Shown here: positions 6,310 to 13,309 of the stretch, one piece after another
How positions within the stretch are numbered: the stretch's first letter is position 1
How the letters are laid out: each line of letters opens with the position of its first letter
Assembly: GCA_900769975.1 (NCBI GenBank)
Contig: CAAGIR010000065.1
Coordinates: 1 to 16,989, forward strand
Length of the DNA: 16,989 nucleotides
Source: Spirochaetia bacterium
GTDB taxonomy: Bacteria > Spirochaetota > Spirochaetia > Treponematales > Treponemataceae
Direction of reading: 5' to 3'
Notes under the pieces: model-generated
The model's input: only the letters and a program-made list of their open reading frames with translations
What the model was told of the DNA's origin: nothing
Database searches by the model: none
Made by a program: the position numbers and the translations under genes

Positions 6310-7470
6310 TTATGACTTCTGAAAATATTCAAACGGAGTTTTTGATGCACTACAGAAAAAAGCACATGCTCCGCAACGAAGACAATCTTCCGTATTAAAT
6401 TCATCAAGGTCAGAAAAAATATTTTTCTCTTTTAAAGCTACAATTTTTTTCAGAGGAAGCTTTACGGGACATTTTCTCTGGCATTTACCGCACCTTTTGC
6501 ATTTGAAATCGTTCGACAAAAGTGCCGAAGTTGACGCCATAGCAGCAAAAGCAACAAACGGAGAAAAAACAACGTCATCGCCAGCCTCTTCAACATTAAA
6601 ATTCCCAATCCCTGCAAAGATTTTTACATTTGAAATATCTTTTTTATCGCCAAAAATTTCAACTAATTTTTTCCTGATATTTTCACCATATTTTACAAAA
6701 ACGACTTGCGAAACCGCTTCATCTACATCGGTTAAAGTCACAAATTTTCCGTCAATTTTAGCACCCAACAGCAGTTTATAAATAGCATAAACAGTCTGAA
6801 CATTAAGCACAAGAATGCCCTTTTCTGCTGGTAAATCGTTTTTCGCCAGTGATTGTCCAAAAATCTGCCTGATTAGAATATGTTCTTCGCCCACAGGATA
6901 CCTGGCAGGTACTTTCACAAGCTTACAGCAATTTGCCGAAACCGAAAGAGGAAATTCTTTTGCCGCAAAGAAAACACGTTCCTTTTCAAAACCGTTCCCA
7001 AGCCCCAGTGCATTTGAAATAATTCCAGCAGCCAAATCCAGAAAATCAAAATGGTGAAAAATTAATTCGCTATCATTATGCAGTCCAGATTCACATTCCA
7101 CACCATTAATAAGGATAATTTTATCTTTCAAACCGCAACTCAAAAATGCAAGCACTTTATCATAAACAGGAAAACCAGCCCCAAACCCCCGTAATTCCGA
7201 TTTTTTCAAAACTTCCAGAAACTGCACCTGCGAAAAATCCAAAAAACCTGCACCCGAATGAGAATAATTTTCCAAAAACGGATCATCACAAAAGCCGACA
7301 CACTGCGAAATCTTGCCGATTTTTGTTTTTATTACAGCAGGATGTAAAATTTTCTGTTTTACACCATCAAAGTAAACCGCATCACGTTCTTTCCCAATTT
7401 TTTTTAGCGACAAACGGTTTGCTTTCCGCATTTTTTTATTTTTCCGCAAAATTTCCCTATTCACCAGCAT
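6310..7470 (-). CDS. Standalone RnfC-like iron-sulfur flavoprotein subunit
   Basis: The 386-aa protein resembles the core of RnfC (and PduS), the NADH-facing subunit of Rnf complexes. Visible motifs are RGFGAGFPVYDK (94-105, compare GGAGFPTxxK), INGVECESGLHND (121-133, compare NGxECEPxLTxD), RYPVGEEHILI (190-200) and GILVLNVQTVYAIY (218-231). The C-terminus carries two four-Cys cluster motifs, C324/327/330/334 (followed by Pro) and C363/366/369/373, where the usual Pro after the last Cys is replaced by Ser. No rnfABDEG genes are nearby, so it is not in a normal rnf operon. It probably moves electrons between a nicotinamide and an unknown partner. A GAGGA Shine-Dalgarno sits 5 nt before the ATG. 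Promoter and palindrome upstream imply tight repression. Confidence 0.7.
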   Translation of the reverse strand: MLVNREILRKNKKMRKANRLSLKKIGKERDAVYFDGVKQKILHPAVIKTKIGKISQCVGFCDDPFLENYSHSGAGFLDFSQVQFLEVLKKSELRGFGAGFPVYDKVLAFLSCGLKDKIILINGVECESGLHNDSELIFHHFDFLDLAAGIISNALGLGNGFEKERVFFAAKEFPLSVSANCCKLVKVPARYPVGEEHILIRQIFGQSLAKNDLPAEKGILVLNVQTVYAIYKLLLGAKIDGKFVTLTDVDEAVSQVVFVKYGENIRKKLVEIFGDKKDISNVKIFAGIGNFNVEEAGDDVVFSPFVAFAAMASTSALLSNDFKCKRCGKCQRKCPVKLPLKKIVALKEKNIFSDLDEFNTEDCLRCGACAFFCSASKTPFEYFQKS

Positions 7471-7484
7471 AATTTCCTCGTCTT

Positions 7485-7533
7485 GCTAACGTTAGTTAGC
7501 CTTATTATAACTATGCAACCAATTAATTGTCAA
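7485..7533 (-). promoter_or_regulatory. Near-consensus sigma-70 promoter with overlapping palindromic operator
   Basis: On the minus strand, TTGACA (7533-7528) and TATAAT (7509-7504) are both perfect hexamers with an 18-bp spacer. The expected transcript start (~7497) falls inside GCTAACTAACGTTAGC (7500-7485). That element contains the perfect 10-bp palindrome CTAACGTTAG and the perfect 6-4-6 arms GCTAAC/GTTAGC. The shape is typical of TetR-family operators. No TetR gene is in the window. Confidence 0.75.
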
Positions 7534-7544
7534 GATATTTTTAG

Positions 7545-7660
7545 CGGACTTTTACTTTCCCAGTCGCCTTTCCCCGTTCGCTAACCGCTCAGCCCTAACG
7601 GGCCAGCCTTACGGCTGCGGCTCAAGCCTCGGCACGCTGTTCCACATCAAACCTTGAAAA
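7545..7660. repeat. GC-rich palindromic spacer element 3' of the xylanase gene
   Basis: This stretch is far richer in GC than the DNA around it and holds no gene. It contains two compact inverted repeats with 4-nt loops, GCCC-TAAC-GGGC and CAGCC-TTAC-GGCTG, a few bases apart. Read on the minus strand, its word order resembles the spacer at 13070-13195 (a TTGAGC-like word, then CCCGT(T/A)A, then GAGCGG, then (T/A)AGCGAA or AACGAAG, then GGGGAA). It could be a REP-like repeat or a transcript-end structure. The relation between the two copies is judged by eye only. Confidence 0.4.
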
Positions 7661-7674
7661 AAAATTCACCCGCA

Positions 7675-8733
7675 TTATTTATCTAAAACAAAGAAAGCTG
7701 GCTTAGGGTTACAATTTACATCAAAAAGCAAAGGAGCATCTGTTCGACCAGGAACAGGAAAATCATTTTTCCAACTAAATCGGTCAGAAATTCCCCAAAA
7801 AACAACATCTGTCAAAATACCTTGTTTTGCCTGCCTTTTAAAACATTCAAAAAGCTGGTAATAACGTTCCGCCTGTTGATTTAAAAGTTCTGGTGTATAT
7901 TCCTTTTTCGGTTCACTTTCCCTTCCAGGTTCAAAATCTTTATAAACAGAAACATCCATTTCCGTAACAATTATTTTTAACCCAAGACTTCCAAATAACT
8001 GAATGGTTTCTTCTATTTGACTAACTGGCGGATTTTCCAGATTTATGTGCATCTGAAGCCCAACTGTATCCACTGGGACTCCACGTGCAAGCATTCCTTT
8101 TAAAAGGCTATACATTCCCATTCTTTTTGCAGGAATTGTTTCAAGATTATAGTCATTGATAACAAGACTTGCATTCGGAAAAGCTTCTTTTGCCCAGAAA
8201 AATGCTTTATCTACATAATCAGGGCCAAGGATGTCATACCATTGTGAGTGGTCATTTCCATCGCGTAGTACAAATTTTTTGTCCGAAATACACTCATTCA
8301 CAACATCTACAGAATAAACATCATTTGCATAACGTTTACCCACTGTAAAAATATAATCTTTTAAACGGTTTTCCAACAATTCTTTTGAAACTTTGTTTCC
8401 TTTATCGTCTTTGAAAATCCATTCTGGTGACTGATTATGCCAGACTAAAGTATGCCACCTTACAGCCTGCCCATTTTTCTTTGCAAGATTTATGAGTTTA
8501 TCTGCCGGTCCAAAATTATATTTATCTGGTTCAGGAAAAACATTGCACATTTTTGTATCATTTTCAGCAACAACTACATTAAAATGCTTTGCAAGAATAT
8601 CAGATTCTGCAAATGGAGGTTCTGGAAAACCTTTACAAAAGGCAGCAACAGTTTCGTAATCATATAAAAAACTTCCAGCAGCTGCACCCAATCTGAAATA
8701 ATCACTGTAAACTTCAAACAATCTTTTTTCCAT
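7675..8733 (-). CDS. Cytoplasmic GH10 endo-beta-1,4-xylanase
   Basis: The 352-aa protein is a single GH10 barrel. Visible motifs are WHTLVWHNQSPEW (93-105), the acid/base Glu147 in DVVNE, GLQMHINL (225-232) and the nucleophile Glu258 in VTEMD. The C-terminal strand has VVFWGISDRFSW and APLLFD...PKPAF. There is no signal peptide, carbohydrate-binding module or membrane anchor, so it probably cleaves imported xylo-oligosaccharides inside the cell. The start at 8733 has an AGGAG Shine-Dalgarno 9 nt upstream. It is last in a minus-strand series after galT and a response regulator, with a 99-bp gap that could hold its own control site. Confidence 0.93.
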   Translation of the reverse strand: MEKRLFEVYSDYFRLGAAAGSFLYDYETVAAFCKGFPEPPFAESDILAKHFNVVVAENDTKMCNVFPEPDKYNFGPADKLINLAKKNGQAVRWHTLVWHNQSPEWIFKDDKGNKVSKELLENRLKDYIFTVGKRYANDVYSVDVVNECISDKKFVLRDGNDHSQWYDILGPDYVDKAFFWAKEAFPNASLVINDYNLETIPAKRMGMYSLLKGMLARGVPVDTVGLQMHINLENPPVSQIEETIQLFGSLGLKIIVTEMDVSVYKDFEPGRESEPKKEYTPELLNQQAERYYQLFECFKRQAKQGILTDVVFWGISDRFSWKNDFPVPGRTDAPLLFDVNCNPKPAFFVLDK

Positions 8734-8832
8734 TGCAGTAAACTCCTAAAACCAATTCCACAGTAATTCCGTAATAGTATCTTACAGTCAGAAAAAGATG
8801 TATAGTACAAATCCCCCAATTTTTACCTATCA

Positions 8833-9507
8833 CTACATCTTACTTTTATACAATAAACAAGGACGTCCTCCAGTCTCATAATCAATATCTTCCATAGCAA
8901 AACCGCATTTTACAAGATAATTCATATAATGACGTACAGTCACAATTGAAATTCCAAGGCTTTCTGCAAGCATATCTCCACTTTCCCAGCGTTTTTTTTC
9001 AGATAAGTGATTTTTTATCAGGTTTAATGTCTTTGCTTGAATTCCTTTTGGAAGTTTAACTTCACTGTGAACTCTAGAAGTATTAATCAAACTGTCTATA
9101 AAACTCTGATCAAATGTTTTTCTGTTCTGCAAAGCCTCTTTTTTTGACGAAAATTTTTCAAGAGCGATGTTGAACCTGTCAAACGCAAACGGTTTTATAA
9201 GATAATCAATCACACCAAGATGAACGGTTTCTTCCAACGTAGATGTATCATTGGCAGCAGTCACCATAATAACTTCTGCGTCTATCTTTTGCTCTCGAAT
9301 TTTTTTCAGTACTTCACAACCATTCATAATCGGCATGAAAACATCAAGTAAAATTAAATCTACTTGATTTTCCTGTAAAAACTCAAGTGCATCATTACCG
9401 TTTTTACAAGTGCCTGCAACAGTAAAATTCTTGTTTTTAAGGATATATTGCTCGTTTATCATAGCGACCATCGGATCGTCTTCTACAATTAAAACTTTAT
9501 ACATCAT
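8833..9507 (-). CDS. CitB/DcuR-family response regulator without an adjacent kinase
   Basis: The 224-aa protein has a receiver domain (~3-118) with acidic residues E9-D-D11, phospho-acceptor Asp55 in LLDVFMP, Thr83 and Lys105 in DYLIKPF. A winged-helix DNA-binding part (~155-220, RWESGDMLAESLGISIVTVRHYMNYL...GRPCLLY) follows. This layout matches the CitB/DcuR/DpiA group, which usually pairs with a kinase sensing dicarboxylates or similar ligands. Here it lies between galT and a xylanase gene and no kinase is in the window, so it may regulate sugar genes in response to a distant sensor. The ligand is unknown. The start has AGGA 5 nt upstream; an in-frame ATG one codon later is possible. Confidence 0.88.
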   Translation of the reverse strand: MMYKVLIVEDDPMVAMINEQYILKNKNFTVAGTCKNGNDALEFLQENQVDLILLDVFMPIMNGCEVLKKIREQKIDAEVIMVTAANDTSTLEETVHLGVIDYLIKPFAFDRFNIALEKFSSKKEALQNRKTFDQSFIDSLINTSRVHSEVKLPKGIQAKTLNLIKNHLSEKKRWESGDMLAESLGISIVTVRHYMNYLVKCGFAMEDIDYETGGRPCLLYKSKM

Positions 9508-9600
9508 TGTTTTCCTATCAAAAAATATGCCTTACTAAAAATGCAAAAAAACTTTACCAGCATCTTAAACATCTTAACTTAAATTGTACGGTTTGAACAA

Positions 9601-11145
9601 TTATTCCTGCAAAGCTGCAACAAATCTTGAAAATCCAGCAAGACCTTTTTCCGTCATTTTATAAACACCTGCATCTTTTAAAACTTCCAGAAATACCCTG
9701 CCAATTTCTGTCTGCAAAATAGAATCGATATTATCTTTTGTAATTCCTCCATTTTTTTCATATTCAGGCAAAAACTCATTTACCCAATCTTTGTGAGAAC
9801 TAATCAATTCATTTGAAGCAATATCCTTTCCATTTAAAATATATTCCTTTAACAATTCCATTTCATTTTTTAAACGGCTTGGCAAAACAGCAAGTCCCAT
9901 TACTTCGATTAAACCAATATTCTCTTTTTTAATATGATGCAACTTTGCATGCGGATGAAAAACTCCCAGAGGATGTTCTGCCGTAGTAATATTATTACGT
10001 AAAACAAGGTCAAGAATAAAATAATCACCCTGCTTATGCAAAATTGGTGTAATAGTATTGTGACATTCGCCATCTTCAGTTTGTGCAAAAATAAAACATT
10101 CTTCATCAGAATAATGACGCCATTTCTGCAAAATTTTATCTGCCAGAGCAATCATTTTGTCACTGTCTTTTCCTGACAATCGTATTACGCTCATCGGCCA
10201 TTTTACAATTTCGCAAGAAATATCTTCAAAACCATGAATTTTAAAACTTTCCAATGCTGGTGCCTTGTTCAACGGAAAAATATATCTGCCACCTTGAAAA
10301 TGTTCATGTGTCAAGATAGACCCACCGACAATCGGCAAATCGGCATTCGAACCAATCAGATAATGTGGAAACATTTTGACAAAATCAAAAAGTTTTTCAA
10401 AAGTTCCCCTGTCTATCACCATGGGCGAATGATTTTTATTAAAAACTATACAATGCTCATTGTAATAAACATACGGTGAATACTGTAAATACCACTGCTG
10501 GTTTCCAAGTTTCAACGGTATTATTCTATGATTATTACGTGCAGGATGATTTACCCTGCCAGCATAACCTTCATTTTCTGGGCAAAGCAGGCATTTGGGA
10601 TATCCTGTAGTTTTAACCAGTTTAGCGGCGGCAATTGCCTTAGGATCCTTTTCGGGCTTACTCAAATTAACAGTAATATCAAGATCGCCATACTCTGTAG
10701 GAGTCATCCACTTCAAATCTTTTTTAATTCTGTATCGTTTAATATAATTTGAATCACAACTTAACTTATAAAAATAATCCGTTGCCACACTCGCAGATAT
10801 TTTATATTTCTCGTTAAAATCTTCTATAATATTTGAAGGACGATCTATCAAAATATCCATTATTTTTGCATCAAACAAATCTCTAAATGTTACGGAATTT
10901 TCCTCCAGTAAGTTACGCTCCGCAGCAAAATCTAAAAGACCTTCGATAATTTCTTCAAAAGATAATTCATCTTCCTCTGTTTGCACAAAACAATTTTCAT
11001 CACACAAATTTTCTGGTGCATCCAGCTTGAACAAATCAAAAAGTCTGTTCCTTACATAGACAGAATCACTCTGTTTAATTAAACCACGACATAAACCATA
11101 CGAAATCAACCGATTAATAAGAGAAGTAAGATTTTCCATAAGCAT
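9601..11145 (-). CDS. galT: Class II UDP-glucose:hexose-1-phosphate uridylyltransferase
   Basis: GalT exchanges UMP between UDP-glucose and galactose 1-phosphate in the Leloir pathway. The 514-aa length and N-terminal helical region match the Firmicutes-type (class II, B. subtilis-like) family rather than the ~350-aa E. coli form. The nucleotidyl-transfer motif HEHFQGG (280-286; His282 is the likely uridylylated residue) is intact. A CLLCPENEGYAGR block (185-197) and NHRIIPL follow family patterns. An in-frame stop two codons before ATG 11145 fixes the earliest start; Met3 is also possible. Neither has an adjacent Shine-Dalgarno. The gene is first of the galT-response regulator-xylanase group. 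Confidence 0.93.
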   Translation of the reverse strand: MLMENLTSLINRLISYGLCRGLIKQSDSVYVRNRLFDLFKLDAPENLCDENCFVQTEEDELSFEEIIEGLLDFAAERNLLEENSVTFRDLFDAKIMDILIDRPSNIIEDFNEKYKISASVATDYFYKLSCDSNYIKRYRIKKDLKWMTPTEYGDLDITVNLSKPEKDPKAIAAAKLVKTTGYPKCLLCPENEGYAGRVNHPARNNHRIIPLKLGNQQWYLQYSPYVYYNEHCIVFNKNHSPMVIDRGTFEKLFDFVKMFPHYLIGSNADLPIVGGSILTHEHFQGGRYIFPLNKAPALESFKIHGFEDISCEIVKWPMSVIRLSGKDSDKMIALADKILQKWRHYSDEECFIFAQTEDGECHNTITPILHKQGDYFILDLVLRNNITTAEHPLGVFHPHAKLHHIKKENIGLIEVMGLAVLPSRLKNEMELLKEYILNGKDIASNELISSHKDWVNEFLPEYEKNGGITKDNIDSILQTEIGRVFLEVLKDAGVYKMTEKGLAGFSRFVAALQE

Positions 11146-11349
11146 ATTTTACCACAGCAAAAAAATAATTACCACTATGAAAATATTAACCTAATCAAAA
11201 AACAGACTAATATTTTACAAAACACACCACAAATCTTTTACTTTAATTAAGTTTAGGTTAATTATTTTTACACCTCCTTTTGTTTAGTTTTGTCACACAT
11301 CTATTTACATTTATAACTATACAGTAAAATATATTACTTGTCAAGTAAT
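11146..11349 (-). promoter_or_regulatory. galT promoter, palindromic operator and structured leader
   Basis: On the minus strand, TTGACA (11344-11339) and TATAGT (11321-11316) have a 17-bp spacer. A perfect 8-1-8 palindrome, ATTACTTG-N-CAAGTAAT (11333-11349), covers the -35. The ~160-nt leader contains AAAGGAGGTG (11280-11271), over 120 nt from the galT ATG and with no start codon of its own. Two inverted repeats lie between them: an 11-bp pair (11161-11171 with 11259-11269) and a 10-bp pair (11185-11194 with 11253-11262) sharing 4 nt. Folding would bring the Shine-Dalgarno to within about 18 unpaired nt of the start. Elements are seen; the mechanism is inferred. Confidence 0.55.
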
Positions 11350-11464
11350 AATTTGAAATTTTATAGTTATTTATAGTATTTTTTCTTAATTTACAATTCA
11401 AAATTTTAATTATTTATCAGAATTGTTTTCTTTTGAAAAATGTACGTTATGACACATTGTGACA
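11350..11464. other. AT-rich remainder of the galT / PD-(D/E)XK intergenic region
   Basis: This is the remaining part of the 354-bp gap between the divergent genes. No ORF with initiation signals, RNA gene or strong hairpin is visible. TGACACATTGTGACA at 11450-11464 is a partly symmetric motif just upstream of the next gene and may be a binding site. Confidence 0.4.
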
Positions 11465-11493
11465 AAGACAAAACACTGTTTTAATGTTATATT
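11465..11493 (+). promoter_or_regulatory. Predicted promoter placing the transcript start at the ATG
   Basis: AAGACA (11465-11470), 17 bp, TATATT (11488-11493) would start transcription at about 11500, the A of the ATG. No Shine-Dalgarno occurs in the preceding 30 bases. A weaker alternative is TTGTGA (11457-11462), 17 bp, TTTAAT (11480-11485). Confidence 0.4.
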
Positions 11494-11499
11494 AATTAT

Positions 11500-13065
11500 A
11501 TGGATAGAAAACGATATCTGCCGGTTGGCATTCAGACATTTGAGGAGCTTCGCACAAAAGGCTACATTTATGTTGACAAAACCCGCTTTATAGACAGCAT
11601 TGTACGCATTGGCAAACCTTATTTTCTTTCACGTCCAAGGCGGTTCGGGAAGTCGCTTTTTCTTTCTACATTGAAAAGTTATTTTGAAGGGCGTAAAGAT
11701 CTGTTTGAAGGACTTGCCATTTCCAGAACAGAAACTGAATGGAAAAAATATCCTGTTTTTTATTTTGATTTTAATGTCGGTGATTTTACTTCGGAAGAAT
11801 CTTTCAGAAATTCGCTTTCAAAAAAACTTAATGACTATGAAAACATTTACGGTATCAGAAATAAAAATGCGGTCAGCATTGCAGACCGTTTCAGTGACCT
11901 GCTTAAATCTGCACACGAACAGACAGGATTACAGGCGGTCGTTCTTGTGGACGAATACGACAAGCCTCTTTTAAATGCGATTGACGACCCGAATCTTGTT
12001 GATGTATTCCGGAAAATACTTAAAACTTTCTACGGTGTTTTAAAAGGCGAAGATGCGCACCTGCAGTTCATATTTATAACTGGAGTTACACGTTTTGACA
12101 AGGTGAGCATTTTTTCTGACCTGAACAACCTGAACGACATTTCGCTTTCTGAACGGTATTCTGCAATATGCGGCATTTCTCAGGAAGAACTGGAGGCGAA
12201 TTTTGTGCCTGAGATACAGGCAATGGCGGAAAAGAACGGATATTCTGCTGATGAATGCCTTGCGGAACTGAAAAAGAATTATGACGGATATCATTTTTCG
12301 CAGGACGTGAAGACGGACATTTACAATCCGTTCAGTCTTCTGAAGGCGTTTTCTGACCTGTATTTTGGAAGTTACTGGTTTTCTACAGGTACTCCTACTT
12401 TCCTTACGAAAATGATTCTTGATTCCGGCTTTGACTACAGGTCGCTGGAATACGGTGTTGAAGTAAGCACTCGTTCGCTTGAAAACTACAGACTTTCTTC
12501 CAATGAACCACTTCCGATGCTCTACCAGACAGGATATGTAACGATAAAGTCTTTTGATGCTGAATTCAGAAGCTATACGCTGGGAGTTCCGAACGAGGAA
12601 GTTAAATTCGGGCTTTATGAAAGGCTCCTTCCGCTTTATGCTGGCTACACCCAGGATTCTGACAATATTGAAGTGCTGAATTTTATACGGGAACTGCGTG
12701 CGGGCAAGGTAAACGAGTTTATGGAGCGGATAAACTGCATTTTTGCGGCGGCTCCAAAGCAGTCCAGCCAGAAGCAGTATGAACTGAACTGTCAGGCATT
12801 TGTGTGGCTTATCTTCAAGCTGATGGGCGAATTTGTGCTGTGCGAAGTTCAGAACGGCAAAGGCAGGAGCGATGCCGTCGTGTGGGAAAAGGATGCTATT
12901 TACATTTTTGAGTTCAAGATGGACGGTTCTGCAAAAGAAGCTCTTGAGCAGATTAATGACAGGGACTACCCGATTGCCTATCAGAATGACGGCAGGAAAA
13001 TTGTTAAGGTGGGTGTCAATTATTCCAGCAGGGACAGGCAGCTTTCTGAATGGATAATTGAATAA
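11500..13065 (+). CDS. AAA-ATPase-like (PF09820) protein with C-terminal PD-(D/E)XK nuclease-type domain
   Basis: The 521-aa protein opens with YLPVGIQTFEELR and YVDKT, typical of this family. A P-loop-like SRPRRFGKSLF (44-54, Lys51), a Walker B-like VVLVDEYDKPLL (147-158) and FITGVTRF follow. The C-terminus has the nuclease-fold signature: Asp458 (GRSDAVV), Glu471-x-Lys473 (IYIFEFKMD) and Gln484 (EALEQI). Such genes occur in many copies in treponemes and Bacteroidota. Their function is not established; defence and mobile-element roles have been suggested. All key residues are present, so it looks intact. Codon use in the 3' half is clearly GC-richer than in neighbouring genes, consistent with acquisition. 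It has no Shine-Dalgarno and may be leaderless. Confidence 0.88.
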   Translation: MDRKRYLPVGIQTFEELRTKGYIYVDKTRFIDSIVRIGKPYFLSRPRRFGKSLFLSTLKSYFEGRKDLFEGLAISRTETEWKKYPVFYFDFNVGDFTSEESFRNSLSKKLNDYENIYGIRNKNAVSIADRFSDLLKSAHEQTGLQAVVLVDEYDKPLLNAIDDPNLVDVFRKILKTFYGVLKGEDAHLQFIFITGVTRFDKVSIFSDLNNLNDISLSERYSAICGISQEELEANFVPEIQAMAEKNGYSADECLAELKKNYDGYHFSQDVKTDIYNPFSLLKAFSDLYFGSYWFSTGTPTFLTKMILDSGFDYRSLEYGVEVSTRSLENYRLSSNEPLPMLYQTGYVTIKSFDAEFRSYTLGVPNEEVKFGLYERLLPLYAGYTQDSDNIEVLNFIRELRAGKVNEFMERINCIFAAAPKQSSQKQYELNCQAFVWLIFKLMGEFVLCEVQNGKGRSDAVVWEKDAIYIFEFKMDGSAKEALEQINDRDYPIAYQNDGRKIVKVGVNYSSRDRQLSEWIIE

Positions 13066-13069
13066 TTTA

Positions 13070-13195
13070 ATGGTGTCTGGTGCGTTAGCAACATGGAGGG
13101 CTGCCGCAAGGCAGGTGCAACGCACCGAGCGGTTTGAGCGAGCCCGTAATACTGCGACCCGGAGCGAAGTTTAACGAAGCGGAGGGGAACGCCCA
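13070..13195 (+). repeat. GC-rich palindromic spacer element 3' of the PD-(D/E)XK gene
   Basis: A GC-rich, gene-free stretch in AT-rich surroundings. It contains CTGCC-GCAA-GGCAG, a 5-bp stem with a GNRA-type loop, directly followed by GGTGC-AAC-GCACC, then repeated GAGCG/GAAGCGGAG words. It resembles the spacer at 7545-7660 in composition, small hairpins and word order, and both lie just after a gene. It may be an intergenic repeat family or a transcript-end structure. No T tract follows, so it is not a classic terminator. Confidence 0.4.
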
Positions 13196-13203
13196 AAATA
13201 TTA

Positions 13204-13232
13204 TTGACTGATTTTGTCGAATACATAATAAT
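13204..13232 (+). promoter_or_regulatory. Predicted promoter for the YeiH-family gene
   Basis: TTGACT (13204-13209) and AATAAT (13227-13232) are separated by 17 bp. The expected start near 13239 leaves a leader of about 57 nt containing the GGAGG at 13262-13266. Confidence 0.45.
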
Positions 13233-13273
13233 ATGCTTAAATTACACGTTTAATTCTGTTTGGAGGTTTTGGC

Positions 13274-13309
13274 GTGCTTTTTATGGAGCTATTTTATGCG
13301 ATTTGTTGA
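13274..13309 (+). CDS. Candidate 11-codon ORF overlapping the start of the YeiH-family gene
   Basis: A GTG at 13274 lies 7 nt after a strong GGAGG and opens an 11-codon ORF (MLFMELFYAIC) in another frame. It ends 14 nt inside the transporter gene and covers that gene's weaker GGAG signal. It could couple translation of the two, or the GGAGG may be fortuitous. Confidence 0.25.
   Translation: MLFMELFYAIC

Noticed and set aside
12040..13125. Long minus-strand open frame antisense to the PD-(D/E)XK gene
   Set aside because: It mirrors a clear plus-strand gene with intact motifs and shows no recognisable family or initiation signal.
13260..13295. TTG start at 13260 for the YeiH-family gene
   Set aside because: It lies upstream of the GGAGG, has no ribosome binding site of its own, and the added residues do not match the family.
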